64,000 bases of DNA from Butyrivibrio fibrisolvens 16/4. Its GTDB lineage: Bacteria; Bacillota; Clostridia; Lachnospirales; Lachnospiraceae. The notes under the pieces were generated by a model. It was not told the DNA's origin and ran no database searches. It saw only the letters and a list, made by a program, of their open reading frames with translations. Of the stretch, positions 1 to 9,068 are shown in pieces (positions within the stretch are counted from its first letter, which is position 1; each line of letters begins with the position of its first letter). The stretch covers positions 2,284,301 through 2,348,300 of the forward strand of contig FP929036.1 in the NCBI GenBank assembly GCA_000209815.1, given 5' to 3'. The translations under genes and the position numbers were made by a program.

Positions 1-748
1 TAGCACGTGTCTCGATACCTGTGGCTGCCTCAATACGCTTAGCCATAGATGTTGAGTGACCAATACCCTCAGCATTAATAATAATATGGTGCTGCTTGCC
101 CTTCTTACGTCCCTCGATGATGTGATTTACAAGCTTCTGCTCGTCGTAATCATATCTCTCTGGAAGAAGAACATCCTCAGCGCCGTTTGCGATACCGCAC
201 CAAAGAGCGATATAACCAGCTCCACGACCCATAACCTCGATAATAGAGCAACGCTCGTGAGATGTAGATGTATCACGAACCTTATCGATAGCTTCCATAG
301 CTGTATTTACAGCTGTATCGAAACCGATAGTGTATTCTGTACAAGCGATATCAAGATCGATAGTACCTGGAAGTCCAATTGTATTGATGCCGAACTTAGA
401 AATCTTCTGTGCACCCTTAAATGAACCATCACCACCGATAACAACGAGACCATCGATGCCAGCCTGCTTAGCCATATTAGCAGCCTTTTCCTGATATACA
501 GGATCAAGCATCTCAAGGCATCTTGCAGTCTGAAGAATAGTACCACCACGCTGAATAGTCTCTGAAACGCTATGAGCGTTCATATCTATAATCTCGCCGG
601 AAAGAAGACCAGCGTAACCACGTCTGATTCCCTTTACTGTCTTACCATGAGCAATAGCCTGACGAACAACGGCACGGATAGCCGCATTCATGCCAGGAGC
701 ATCACCACCGGAGGTAAGAACACCGATTGTGTTAATCTTATCTGCCAT
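1..748 (-). CDS. pfkA: ATP-dependent 6-phosphofructokinase (3' end cut by window)
   Basis: Phosphorylates fructose-6-phosphate with ATP, the committed step of glycolysis, in the cytoplasm. About 249 N-terminal residues are present; the C-terminus lies beyond base 1. The start ATG (746-748) follows a strong GGAGGAA site. Seen: nucleotide loop TSGGDAPGMNAA near residues 11-22, GGDGSFKGA (Gly after GGD, the ATP-type signature rather than the PPi type), catalytic region PGTIDLD, SHERCSIIEVMGR and LLPERYDYDE. The catalytic motif is normally GTIDND; here the Asn is Leu while both Asp remain. It lies downstream of dnaE but has its own promoter, so it can be expressed separately. Family assignment is secure. 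Confidence 0.95.
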   Translation of the reverse strand, partial: MADKINTIGVLTSGGDAPGMNAAIRAVVRQAIAHGKTVKGIRRGYAGLLSGEIIDMNAHSVSETIQRGGTILQTARCLEMLDPVYQEKAANMAKQAGIDGLVVIGGDGSFKGAQKISKFGINTIGLPGTIDLDIACTEYTIGFDTAVNTAMEAIDKVRDTSTSHERCSIIEVMGRGAGYIALWCGIANGAEDVLLPERYDYDEQKLVNHIIEGRKKGKQHHIIINAEGIGHSTSMAKRIEAATGIETRA

Positions 749-794
749 TTGATTATTCCTCCTAAATGTATCCCTTTTCAAACAATCCCAATCT

Positions 795-823
795 ATTTTA
801 GCCTCTTTTGTAACCGTTTTCAA
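795..823 (-). promoter_or_regulatory. Promoter for pfkA
   Basis: Read on the minus strand: -35 TTGAAA (818-823), 17-nt spacer, -10 TAAAAT (795-800), about 46 bases before the pfkA start codon. A near-consensus vegetative promoter in the dnaE-pfkA gap. No terminator was recognised between dnaE and this promoter. Confidence 0.7.
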
Positions 824-914
824 TATTTTTTTCTTGACATTTAGTCTAAGGTTCATGCAGGTTTTTTCAGGCTTTGCACCAGCCGATTCTACCATCTCTT
901 AGTCTTGGCAAACT

Positions 915-3900
915 CTATTTTTTATCTACTACCTTTACGTTGTCCTTACCGAAGCTATTATACAGGATCTCTAAATTTTCATTTGTAGCTCCAAATGCCC
1001 AGTTAGGACCCATTCTCTTAACAGCCTTTTCTGATTTAAGGTAAATCACCAAACCATCATTGCCATCCATGCCTCTGACAGCCTCAGAAAGCTGACCTTC
1101 CTTCGATTCGTAATCTGCCTTATCCTCAAACTGAACCCAAACCTCTCTTCCACAGTCATCAAAGCTCTTGATGTCCTGACAGATTAGCTTGGCATCCTTT
1201 TCTTCTTCAGCCTGAACGCGGCCCTTCACAAAAACTTTATTACCTTCGTAAATAAATGAGCGGGCAGCATCATAACTATTAGGAAATACAATGACTTCTA
1301 TGGTACCAGTAAGGTCCTCTATTGTGATGAAAGCCATAGCCTTGCCCTGTTTTGTATATTTGTTGGTGATACCAGTAATCATTCCACCAACGATTACCTC
1401 GCTGTCATCCTTGACAGAAACCTCACCTGTCTCCTCGTCGATAAGGAATTTATTGGCCTGGGCTGTAACATTTTTCTGCAAAAGAGAAATGTAATCGTCC
1501 AAAGGATGTCCACTTACATAAACACCCATCAGCTCCTTTTCAAAAGCCAAAAGCATCTCCTTGTCGAACTCGTCTACCTTAGGCATTGTGATTTTCAGGT
1601 CTTCCTTCTGCTCTTCGCTGGCAAAATCAAAAAGAGACATCTGACCTTCAATCTCGTTCTTTTTCTTATTATTTACAGAATCCAAAATCTCTGGGAATAC
1701 CATACACTTTTGTCTACGGTTTCCATCCATTGTATCAAGGGCTCCTGCCTTAATAAGATTCTCTATTGTTCGTTTATTGGCATCGTATTTGCTAATTCGC
1801 TTGATAAAATCCTCTAAATCCCGGTATGTGCCATTTTTTTCTCTATCATAGATAATGGCATCAATTGTATTTCGTCCCACTGATTTGATAGCGTAAAGAC
1901 CATAACGAATCTTGTCTCCATCTACAGAGAAACGGCCCTCTCCATTATTTACATCTGGAGGAAGTACCTGAATACCATTGCCTCGGCAAACAGCAATATA
2001 CTCTGCGACCTTACCACTGGCATCGATAACTGATGTCATAAGGGCGGCCATAAATTCTATTGGATAATATTTCTTAAGGTACGCAGTCTGAATGGCAACC
2101 ACCGCATAGGCAGCAGCATGGGATTTATTGAAAGCATACTTTGCGAAATCAACCATGTGATCATAAATACCATTGGCAACCTCTGAAGAAATCCCCTTAG
2201 AAACACAGCCTGGAATCTGTGTAATCTTTCCGGTAATGTGGTTTTCAATCTGACCACCATTAACGAAAATCTCGCGGTTCTCCTCAATGACATACTGCTT
2301 TTTCTTACTCATGGCACGTCTGATTTCATCCGCACCACCAAGTGAATATCCTGCAAGCTGCTGAACAATCTGCATAACCTGCTCCTGATAAACAATACAG
2401 CCATAAGTAGGAGCAAGAATAGGCTCTAGCTCTGGAGTATCATAAACAATAGCGTCCTTCGCGTTCTTTCCCTTTATATAGGAAGGAATGAAATCCATTG
2501 GGCCTGGACGATAAAGTGAAATACCCGCAATAATATCTTCTATTGAATGAGGCTTCAGCTCCTTCATAAAGTTCTTCATACCGGTAGATTCTAGCTGGAA
2601 CACGCCCTCGCATTTTCCTGCAGAAATCATATCCATAACGCCCTGATCATTATAATCAATGGCATCCATATCCAATTTAATTCCGTGGTTCTTCTCCACA
2701 AGCTTGACCGCATCATTGATAACAGTAAGTGTGCGAAGGCCAAGGAAATCCATTTTCAGAAGACCCAGCTCCTCGATGGTGGTCATGACGAACTGAGTAA
2801 CAATACTGCTTCCATCAGCACCACGAGCCACAGGAACATATTCATCCATAGGCTTTCCTGCAATAACCACACCAGCAGCATGCATACCCGTATTACGTGG
2901 CAATCCTTCCAATGTTCTGGCAACATCTATAAGATTTTTTACCTGATCATCAGACTCATAAACAGCCCTAAGCTCGGAGTTGGCCTCCATAGCCTTATCC
3001 AAAGTCATTCCCAAATCCATAGGAATCATCTTTGCAATAGAATCTACGTATCCATAAGGCAAATCCATTACACGACCAACGTCACGAATAACACCTCTGG
3101 CCTTTAATGTACCGAAGGTAACAATCTGAGTAACGCAATCCTTACCATATTTTTCAATAACGTAATCAATAACCTCACCACGACGCTCGTAGCAGAAATC
3201 AATATCTATATCGGGCATGGAAACACGCTCTGGATTAAGGAAACGTTCAAACACCAGAGAATATTTCATTGGGTCAATATTGGTGATACCTGTGGTGTAG
3301 CTGACAAGGGAACCTGCAGCCGAGCCACGGCCAGGACCTACTGGAATACCGTGGGTTCTGGCATAGTTGATGAAATCCCAAACAATAAGAAAATAATCAA
3401 CGTATCCCATATTCTTGATAACCTCAAGCTCGTACTTAAGGCGTGGCTTTAGCTCGCTAGCCTTATCACCATAGCGGCGATCCAAGCCCTCGTAGCACAG
3501 CTTATTAAGATAGGTCCAAGAATCATATCCTTCTGGCACCTCAAAATGTGGCAGCTTTGTAACGCCAAACTCTATCTCTACGTGACATCTGTCTGCAATC
3601 TCCTGAGTGCGACCAATAGCATCAGTAGCGTATGGGAAGAGCTGAAGCATCTCCTCTTCGCTCTTAACGTAAAACTCACTGGTCTCGAAGCGCATTCTAT
3701 CCTCGTCCTGCAGCTTCTTTCCAGTCTGGATGCAGAGCAACACATCGTGGCTATCTGCATCCTCCTTATTTGTATAGTGGCAGTCATTTGTAGCAACAAG
3801 AGGAATACCTGTCTCCCTGGAAAGACGCATAAGCCCCTGATTAACATTTTTCTGCTCTTCTATACCGTGATCCTGAAGCTCCAAAAAATAATTGCCTTCT

Positions 3901-4400
3901 CCAAAGCAATCACGATACTTTAGTGCCACAGCCTTAGCCTCATCATAAAGACCTCTATTAAGAGCCCTTGCCACCTCTCCAGCAAGGCATGCAGAAAGGC
4001 AGATAATGCCCTGATGGTACTGCTGCAAAATCTCGAAATCTACACGTGGCTTATAGTAATAACCATCCACATAGCCCTTAGAAACTATCTTGATAAGATT
4101 CTGATAACCCTGATTATTTTCTGCAAGCAAAATAAGGTGGTAGTAATGATCCTCCCCCTGAACACGTTCCCTATCAAAACGGGAACCAGGTGCAACATAC
4201 ACCTCGCATCCAAGGACAGGATTAATACCTGCCGCCTTACATTCTTTGTAAAAATCTATAACGCCGTACATATTTCCATGGTCTGTGATGGCAGCTGCCG
4301 TCATGCCCATGTCGACGCATTTTTTAACATATGCTTTTATCTTATTGGAACCATCCAGGAGTGAATACTCTGTATGGGTATGAAGATGAACAAAGCTCAT
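915..4400 (-). CDS. dnaE: DNA polymerase III alpha subunit (DnaE)
   Basis: Replicative C-family DNA polymerase of 1161 residues, the usual DnaE length. N-terminal PHP domain starts at once (FVHLHTHTEYSLLDG, residues 3-17). The polymerase core has GPGRGSAAGS (355-364) and catalytic PDIDIDF (396-402); a third catalytic Asp is in LKMDFLGL. Helix-hairpin-helix follows, then an OB-fold near residue 1000 onward (VGGMITGITNKYTKQGKAMA). No proofreading exonuclease insert is seen, so this is DnaE rather than PolC; clostridia normally carry both. Start ATG at 4398-4400 is preceded by AGGAAGAG. Followed by pfkA, an order common in clostridia. Confidence 0.97.
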   Translation of the reverse strand: MSFVHLHTHTEYSLLDGSNKIKAYVKKCVDMGMTAAAITDHGNMYGVIDFYKECKAAGINPVLGCEVYVAPGSRFDRERVQGEDHYYHLILLAENNQGYQNLIKIVSKGYVDGYYYKPRVDFEILQQYHQGIICLSACLAGEVARALNRGLYDEAKAVALKYRDCFGEGNYFLELQDHGIEEQKNVNQGLMRLSRETGIPLVATNDCHYTNKEDADSHDVLLCIQTGKKLQDEDRMRFETSEFYVKSEEEMLQLFPYATDAIGRTQEIADRCHVEIEFGVTKLPHFEVPEGYDSWTYLNKLCYEGLDRRYGDKASELKPRLKYELEVIKNMGYVDYFLIVWDFINYARTHGIPVGPGRGSAAGSLVSYTTGITNIDPMKYSLVFERFLNPERVSMPDIDIDFCYERRGEVIDYVIEKYGKDCVTQIVTFGTLKARGVIRDVGRVMDLPYGYVDSIAKMIPMDLGMTLDKAMEANSELRAVYESDDQVKNLIDVARTLEGLPRNTGMHAAGVVIAGKPMDEYVPVARGADGSSIVTQFVMTTIEELGLLKMDFLGLRTLTVINDAVKLVEKNHGIKLDMDAIDYNDQGVMDMISAGKCEGVFQLESTGMKNFMKELKPHSIEDIIAGISLYRPGPMDFIPSYIKGKNAKDAIVYDTPELEPILAPTYGCIVYQEQVMQIVQQLAGYSLGGADEIRRAMSKKKQYVIEENREIFVNGGQIENHITGKITQIPGCVSKGISSEVANGIYDHMVDFAKYAFNKSHAAAYAVVAIQTAYLKKYYPIEFMAALMTSVIDASGKVAEYIAVCRGNGIQVLPPDVNNGEGRFSVDGDKIRYGLYAIKSVGRNTIDAIIYDREKNGTYRDLEDFIKRISKYDANKRTIENLIKAGALDTMDGNRRQKCMVFPEILDSVNNKKKNEIEGQMSLFDFASEEQKEDLKITMPKVDEFDKEMLLAFEKELMGVYVSGHPLDDYISLLQKNVTAQANKFLIDEETGEVSVKDDSEVIVGGMITGITNKYTKQGKAMAFITIEDLTGTIEVIVFPNSYDAARSFIYEGNKVFVKGRVQAEEEKDAKLICQDIKSFDDCGREVWVQFEDKADYESKEGQLSEAVRGMDGNDGLVIYLKSEKAVKRMGPNWAFGATNENLEILYNSFGKDNVKVVDKK

Positions 4401-4490
4401 AACATTTCTCTCTTCCTAATTAAATCTATCAACATTTTATAGTGATAGAAGGAAAAAGCAAACGTATTTTCTAGCTGTTCATCTTCCACA

Positions 4491-4709
4491 TTAAAATCCG
4501 TATGCGATTTCATCTGCAAATAAAATTAGTTCACGCTCCACTCTTGCATAATCAGAATCTACAAATCTATATCTGTAAGCATCCCCAATTACGTTTTCAA
4601 CTGGTTCTTCATCCATAAGCTCATCATCAAGATCTCTTGTGTAGATAAATACTGCTACGCCAACAAGTGCAAAAACCACATAACCAATAACTACTAACAT
4701 CATTTTCAT
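4491..4709 (-). CDS. Small single-span membrane protein, unknown
   Basis: 72 residues. Residues 3-23 form one hydrophobic membrane segment (MLVVIGYVVFALVGVAVFIY), followed by an acidic tail (DLDDELMDEEPVE) and a soluble end. A perfect AGGAGGT site (4711-4720) sits right before the ATG, which supports translation. No family was recognised. Its upstream region shares a 21-bp direct-repeat element with the two-gene regulatory operon at 10.3 kb, so the two units may be co-regulated. A membrane-anchored regulator or stress peptide is possible, but nothing in the sequence proves it. Confidence 0.7.
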   Translation of the reverse strand: MKMMLVVIGYVVFALVGVAVFIYTRDLDDELMDEEPVENVIGDAYRYRFVDSDYARVERELILFADEIAYGF

Positions 4710-4756
4710 TTACCTCCTAAGCAACTGCTTTGTTTACTGTTTCATTTGTTGAACAC

Positions 4757-4791
4757 AGTATATCGCACCCTTTATCACACAAGTGTCACAC
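4757..4791 (-). promoter_or_regulatory. Promoter-like region with GTGTGA direct repeats (copy A)
   Basis: Minus strand: two GTGTGA hexamers separated by CACTT (11-bp period, one helical turn), then about 13 bases, then TATACT (4757-4762) as a possible -10. The 21 bases 4771-4791 are identical to 10338-10358 upstream of the gene at 9069-10283. No good -35 lies at 17 bp, which fits an activator-dependent promoter (inference). Confidence 0.5.
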
Positions 4792-4793
4792 TG

Positions 4794-4889
4794 AAAAAAA
4801 GCACCTAGTTACACTCTCAAGCCTTAGTATTGACCCCTCACGAGATTGGCTCGGGGTTCAACACTAAGAGCTTGATAGTTACTAGGTGC
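4794..4889 (-). terminator. Long hairpin plus U-tract after the Na/Pi symporter
   Basis: An 89-base imperfect hairpin (4801-4889) begins and ends with GCACCTAGT/ACTAGGTGC and has inner matches TCAAGC, CTTAGT, TTGA, CCCC and a nested CGAG/CTCG. On the minus strand it is followed by seven T (4794-4800). It starts 6 bases after the symporter stop codon, so it acts as a Rho-independent terminator, though far longer than usual. Confidence 0.75.
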
Positions 4890-4894
4890 AAGTA

Positions 4895-6514
4895 TTACGA
4901 ATGATCTTTTAGTGCATACGCAATGTTGATAGCGTGGTCGGCGCATCGCTCCAGGTCTGTAACCATGTCTGAGAAGATAACGCCTGCGATAGGTTCGCAC
5001 TTGTTTTCCATAAGACGCTCAACGTGGTGATTGATGAGCTGCTTTTCCTGCTTGTCGACCTTAGCCTCAAGCTTTTCAATCTTTGAGAGATTTTCATAAT
5101 TCTCAGAAGTGAAAATATCGATGGCGAGCTCAACTTCTTCCATTGAATTGTCAGCCATTTCCTTAAGTTCCTTGGCTGCCTTCTTTGAAAGCTTTGTCTT
5201 TTTGTTTTTCATACGGGTAGCATATTCGATGATGTTTTCAGCATGATCTGAGATACGCTCCATATCAGTAACTGCAATAGTAATTGCAGAAATCTTTTTA
5301 AGCATTGCTGGTGTAAGATTCAGAGCCTGAAGCTTAACCATTGCATCCTGAATAGCATGATTGAGGATGTTAACAGTTTCTTCCCGCTCCTCAACATCTT
5401 CTACCTTTTCAGGTGAATAATCGAAGAAGCAGTCGATAGCCTTTTCAAAATTCTCAGCTGCAATAGCACCCATTCTGGCTGCCTCAAGCTGTGCCTGATG
5501 AATAGCCATGTTTGGTGGTACGTTGCTGACCTGAGTCATAAATACAAGCTTTCTGTCTTCTGCTGCACGAGTCTCCTCTGGAAGCTCAGGAATGAACATA
5601 TATGTAAGTCTGATAATCCACTCTGTGAATGGGAAGATAATACATACAGCTAAGATAGCGAAGATTGTATGTGTGTTAGCTATCTGTCTTGCAGGATCAG
5701 CTGAAAGTGACTGAATCCATGGAAGAAGTGGTGTCAAATTAATAATTACAACAATTACGGCTGCTCTTATTAAATTGAACAAAAGATTTAAGATAGCTGA
5801 ACGCTTTCCGTTTCTGTTTGCTGTAAGTGATGCAAGAAGGTTTGGTGTAACTGAACCGATGGCTGCACCAATTACAAGATATACTGCAACATTGTAATCT
5901 AAGATGCCTTGGACAACGAAAGCCTGGAAGATAACTGTTGCTGATGATGAACTCTGTAAGAGGGCTGTGAAAGCAATACCAAATACTAGTGCAACAAATG
6001 GGTTAGTAAGTCCACTGAGGAAGTTCTTGAACATTTCCGAATGAGCAAGTGGTGCAATGGCTGCCTTCATGATGGTAATACCCTGAAAGAGCATACCAAA
6101 GCCCATGATAACTGTACCAATGTGCTTTACTAAATCCTTCTTGATGAAAAGATACATTACTGCACCAGAGAATAAAAATAATGGTGTGAATGTAGCAATA
6201 TTAAAAGCTGTAATCTGTGCTGTGATAGTGGTACCGATATTAGCACCAAGAATAACTCCAATAGCCTGTGCCAACGTCATCATGCCTGAGTTAACAAAGC
6301 CGATAACCATAACATCAGTAGCTGAAGAGCTCTGGACCAGGACTGTCATAATCAGTCCCACAAGAACAGCTACGAACTTGTTAGTAGTAGCCTTCTCTAA
6401 GATAACTTGAAGATTATCACCGCAGCTGTTTTTTAGACCAGTGGACATAATGGACATTCCAAATAGGAATAGACCCACTCCACCTAACAGTGATATCATT
6501 TCTGAAATTGTCAT
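4895..6514 (-). CDS. Na+/phosphate symporter with C-terminal PhoU-like domain
   Basis: 539 residues, membrane. N-terminal half has the inverted-repeat fold of the Na/Pi-II (NptA/YjbB) family: VLVQSSSATDVMV in the first half, GANIGTTITAQ, then FTALLQSSSSATVIF in the second, with about eight hydrophobic spans. From about residue 340 a soluble all-helical PhoU-like domain follows (ISDHAENIIEYATRM; LERCADHAINIAYAL). Known for the family: sodium-driven phosphate uptake or release, the PhoU domain sensing or gating. Monocistronic: own promoter at 6610-6638 and a large terminator. Confidence 0.92.
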   Translation of the reverse strand: MTISEMISLLGGVGLFLFGMSIMSTGLKNSCGDNLQVILEKATTNKFVAVLVGLIMTVLVQSSSATDVMVIGFVNSGMMTLAQAIGVILGANIGTTITAQITAFNIATFTPLFLFSGAVMYLFIKKDLVKHIGTVIMGFGMLFQGITIMKAAIAPLAHSEMFKNFLSGLTNPFVALVFGIAFTALLQSSSSATVIFQAFVVQGILDYNVAVYLVIGAAIGSVTPNLLASLTANRNGKRSAILNLLFNLIRAAVIVVIINLTPLLPWIQSLSADPARQIANTHTIFAILAVCIIFPFTEWIIRLTYMFIPELPEETRAAEDRKLVFMTQVSNVPPNMAIHQAQLEAARMGAIAAENFEKAIDCFFDYSPEKVEDVEEREETVNILNHAIQDAMVKLQALNLTPAMLKKISAITIAVTDMERISDHAENIIEYATRMKNKKTKLSKKAAKELKEMADNSMEEVELAIDIFTSENYENLSKIEKLEAKVDKQEKQLINHHVERLMENKCEPIAGVIFSDMVTDLERCADHAINIAYALKDHS

Positions 6515-6609
6515 TTCTTTCTCCTTCTACCCGGTTTACATTCTTAGTAACCGTACTTTTCCTTCGCGAAAAGTAAATTCCTATTCTTTCTATTTTTTTG
6601 TCCGAAAAT

Positions 6610-6638
6610 ATCATAACAAAAAAGTAGTGGAATGTCTA
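6610..6638 (-). promoter_or_regulatory. Promoter for the Na/Pi symporter
   Basis: Minus strand: -35 TAGACA (6633-6638), 17-nt spacer, -10 TATGAT (6610-6615). It lies about 95 bases before the symporter start, in the gap after hflX, so the symporter has its own transcript. Confidence 0.65.
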
Positions 6639-6662
6639 AGAATTTTGTTTTTTCAGCACTTT

Positions 6663-7895
6663 CTATAGATAAGCCTTTATAAAAATGCCATCCTCTCTAT
6701 ATTCTTCTGAAATTAGCTCGCCATTCTCACGAATTTTCGCAATAGTACCTGCCTCTGTATATGGGATAAGCTTCTCAACATATTCCTTTCCATCACGAAG
6801 AAGCTCCGCTAAAATCTCTCTGACTCTGTCCAAACCTTTGCCAGTTTTTATAGAGGTATGAACAGTGTAGTCAGCTCTTAAATCATGATAATCGTGCTCG
6901 TCAGCCACCTTATCTACCTTATTAAAAATAGTAAGTATAGGCTTGTCACTAACGCCAAGCTTATCAAGAGTCTGATAAACAATCTCCATCTGGCGGTCCA
7001 TCTGCGGATTGCTTACATCCACCACGTGGATAATATAATCTGCATATTTAGCCTCCTCTAAGGTACTCTTGAAAGCATCTACCAGATGATGAGGAAGTTT
7101 TCTAATAAATCCTACAGTATCTGTAAGAAGAATTTTCTGATCATTATCAAGCAACAATTCTCTTGTTGTTGGATCCAAGGTAGCAAACAAAGCATCCCAC
7201 TCAAGGATGTGTGCATCGGTAAGTTTATTCAATAAAGACGATTTTCCAGCGTTTGTATAGCCTACAATAGCAGCCACCGGAACACCATTGCGCTGACGCT
7301 TAGCTCGTGTAATCTCTCGGTGAGAAACTACATCTGCAAGTTCCTTCTTAAGCTGACTAATACGTCCAGCTATAAGACGCTTGTCCATCTCCAGCTTTTT
7401 CTCACCAGGACCTCTTGTACCGATAGCACCACCGCCACCTGCTGCAGTACCACCTACTCGGGACATATTCTTGCCAAATCCAGTAAGTCTAGTCATCTCG
7501 TAGCGAAGCTGTGCCAGCTCTACCTGAATCTTACCTTCTGCTGTACCAGCTCTAGCAGCGAATATATCAAGAATAATAAGGGTTCTGTCCATAACCTTTG
7601 TATCTAAGGCATCTGCAAGATTTCTCATCTGTGCAGGAGTAAGCTCGTCATCACATACAATTCCTGTGGCACCTGTCTCCCAAATAAGGTCTGCAATCTC
7701 ATCAACCTTTCCCGAGCCCACATACGTACCTGGGTTTCTTCGTTCCAGATTCTGCATAATCTGTCCCACCACCTGGGCTCCTGCAGTCTCGCAAAGTTCC
7801 TCCAGCTCCTTAAGGGAATCCCAGGCCTCAGCCTCATCCCCCTCGTTCACAGCCACCAATATAACTTTTTCTATAATCTTTTCCGTATTAACCAT
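6663..7895 (-). CDS. hflX: GTPase HflX
   Basis: 410-residue TRAFAC GTPase that binds the 50S subunit and splits stalled or hibernating ribosomes (family knowledge). N-terminal HflX domain with YVGSGKVDEI and the glycine-rich linker GGTAAGGGGAIGTRGPGEKKLE (about residues 148-169), coiled linker, then the G domain: G1 GYTNAGKSS, G3 DTVGF, G4 NKVD, followed by a short C-terminal domain. Length is typical. The start ATG at 7893-7895 follows GGAAATAAA; the upstream region contains an extended -10 (TGTTACAAT on the minus strand near 7942-7950). Confidence 0.94.
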   Translation of the reverse strand: MVNTEKIIEKVILVAVNEGDEAEAWDSLKELEELCETAGAQVVGQIMQNLERRNPGTYVGSGKVDEIADLIWETGATGIVCDDELTPAQMRNLADALDTKVMDRTLIILDIFAARAGTAEGKIQVELAQLRYEMTRLTGFGKNMSRVGGTAAGGGGAIGTRGPGEKKLEMDKRLIAGRISQLKKELADVVSHREITRAKRQRNGVPVAAIVGYTNAGKSSLLNKLTDAHILEWDALFATLDPTTRELLLDNDQKILLTDTVGFIRKLPHHLVDAFKSTLEEAKYADYIIHVVDVSNPQMDRQMEIVYQTLDKLGVSDKPILTIFNKVDKVADEHDYHDLRADYTVHTSIKTGKGLDRVREILAELLRDGKEYVEKLIPYTEAGTIAKIRENGELISEEYREDGIFIKAYL

Positions 7896-7986
7896 TTTAT
7901 TTCCTATTCTAAAATCTTATTCACCTTGATTGTAACATAGTTACTATTCCCAGTCCTAGTAAATATTATAGTATTACGTAAAGCTA

Positions 7987-8015
7987 TTGACTCAGTGGTG
8001 AGGATGTGCTATTTT
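7987..8015 (+). promoter_or_regulatory. Promoter for thiT leader
   Basis: -35 TTGACT (7987-7992), 17-nt spacer, -10 TATTTT (8010-8015), followed within about 25 bases by the TPP aptamer. Position and spacing fit the transcription start of the riboswitch RNA. Confidence 0.65.
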
Positions 8016-8037
8016 TCTAGTGAAAATAAAATAAATG

Positions 8038-8120
8038 ATTCGCTAGGGGTGCAATTTGCTGAGAGGTGTTTCACCGACCCTTATCACTTGAACTGGATAA
8101 TACCAGCGTAAGGAAGCTAT
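8038..8120 (+). ncRNA. TPP (THI-box) riboswitch
   Basis: Contains the hallmark THI elements in order: GGGGTGC (8046-8052), CTGAGAGG (8059-8066), ACCCTTATCACTTGAACTGG (8077-8096), then GATAATACCAGCG and the closing AAGGAAGC. It senses thiamine pyrophosphate and lies directly before a terminator and a thiamine-uptake gene, so the expected logic is transcription termination when TPP is abundant. Confidence 0.95.
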
Positions 8121-8127
8121 TTTGATG

Positions 8128-8160
8128 ATCTCCTAGCATATGTATGAAGGGAGATTTTTT
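8128..8160 (+). terminator. Riboswitch expression-platform terminator overlapping the thiT RBS
   Basis: ATCTCC (8128-8133) pairs with GGAGAT (8150-8155), followed by six T (8155-8160). The descending arm includes the GAAGGGAGA ribosome site of thiT, so the same hairpin can both end transcription and hide the site. Confidence 0.75.
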
Positions 8161-8163
8161 ATT

Positions 8164-8733
8164 ATGATTAATCACGTTTCTAAGGAAGAAAACAAGTTGG
8201 CATTTACAGCCAGACAGTTAGCATTTTGTGCGGTTTCCATTGCACTTGCTTTTGTACTGTCAAATGTAAAGATTTTTAAATTTCCAACAGGCGGTTCAAT
8301 TACAGCATTTTCTATGCTTGTAGCTGTCCTTCCTGGATTCTTCTTTGGACCATTTGTTGGTATCGCAGCAGGTGTTGCTTATGGAATTTTAAATCTTATC
8401 GTAGATCCATATATTCTCTTTCCTGCACAGGTTGTTGTAGATTATATTTTAGCCTTTGGTGCTCTTGGCTTATCAGGATTCTTCTATAAGTCAAAGAATG
8501 GTCTTATCAAGGGATATGTTGCAGGTATTCTTGGCCGCTACGTATTTGCGGTTATTTCTGGTTGGATTTTCTTTGGAGAATGGGCTTGGGAAGGTTGGAA
8601 TCCACTTGCTTATTCATTAGCCTACAATGCAATTTATATTTTTGCCGAGGCAGCCGTTACAATTATTATTCTTTTCCTTCCACCAGTTAAGAAGCTTATG
8701 AATACACTTAAAGATATGGCCACATCGAAATAA
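8164..8733 (+). CDS. thiT: ECF thiamine transporter substrate-binding subunit ThiT
   Basis: Membrane S-component that captures thiamine and works with a shared EcfAA'T energising module (not in this window). 189 residues with six hydrophobic spans; YILFPAQVVVDYILAFGALG and the tryptophan-rich GEWAWEGWNPLAYSLAYN stretch are ThiT hallmarks (thiamine-binding region). I chose the ATG at 8164: an in-frame ATG at 8140 lies inside the terminator hairpin and upstream of the GAAGGGAGA site, which is correctly spaced for 8164. The TPP riboswitch upstream confirms the vitamin specificity. Confidence 0.93.
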   Translation: MINHVSKEENKLAFTARQLAFCAVSIALAFVLSNVKIFKFPTGGSITAFSMLVAVLPGFFFGPFVGIAAGVAYGILNLIVDPYILFPAQVVVDYILAFGALGLSGFFYKSKNGLIKGYVAGILGRYVFAVISGWIFFGEWAWEGWNPLAYSLAYNAIYIFAEAAVTIIILFLPPVKKLMNTLKDMATSK

Positions 8734-8738
8734 TAATA

Positions 8739-8770
8739 ATCCCTCCCTTGAAAAAGGGAGGGATCTTTTT
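8739..8770 (+). terminator. Terminator after thiT
   Basis: ATCCCTCCCTT / AAGGGAGGGAT stem (8739-8764) with a GAA loop and a T-rich tail (TCTTTTT). It begins 6 bases after the thiT stop and lies between convergent genes. Confidence 0.85.
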
Positions 8771-9064
8771 ACTGAATATTTAAGATATCTACGAATCCTG
8801 TAACCTCAAAGATTTCCATTACAGAATCCTGTGTGTTCTTTACTAACATTGTTCCATGGTCGTTCATCTTTTTTGTACTGATAAAAGAATTCTAAGTCCT
8901 GCACTTGAGATGTACTCCAGCTTTGAAAGATCAAATACGACTTCCTTTGAATTGTCTATGCAGTCACTTAATGACTCCTCCAGCTGTGGTGCTGTTATTG
9001 TATCTAAACGTCCATCAAGGCGAATTGCCAATTTATCCCTATCTTGAATCTTCTCTATATTCAT
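8769..9064 (-). CDS. STAS-domain anti-sigma antagonist, frameshifted as read
   Basis: Anti-anti-sigma (SpoIIAA/RsbV-like) STAS protein. As read, the frame stops at 8864 after LLSVQKR; inserting one A in the run 8869-8874 gives 98 residues ending in KKMNDHG...VMEIFEVTGFVDILNIQ, the normal STAS C-terminus. The phosphorylation motif is YISSAGLRIL near residues 51-60. Start: ATG at 9062-9064 (GTG at 9067 also possible) with GAGG nine bases upstream. Its start almost touches the stop of the upstream gene (9069), so the two are translationally coupled. In this family an unphosphorylated STAS protein binds an anti-sigma kinase and frees a sigma factor. Whether the frameshift is real is unknown. Confidence 0.8.
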
Positions 9065-9068
9065 CACT

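Noticed and set aside
915..4400. Several plus-strand ORFs of 60-140 codons opposite dnaE
   Set aside because: They are shadows of dnaE, lack ribosome sites and show no protein-like composition.
4757..4791. GATAAAG...GCGATAT read as a sigma-28 promoter
   Set aside because: The distance between TAAA and CGATA is far too short compared with the N11 arrangement, unlike the true site at 13871-13897.
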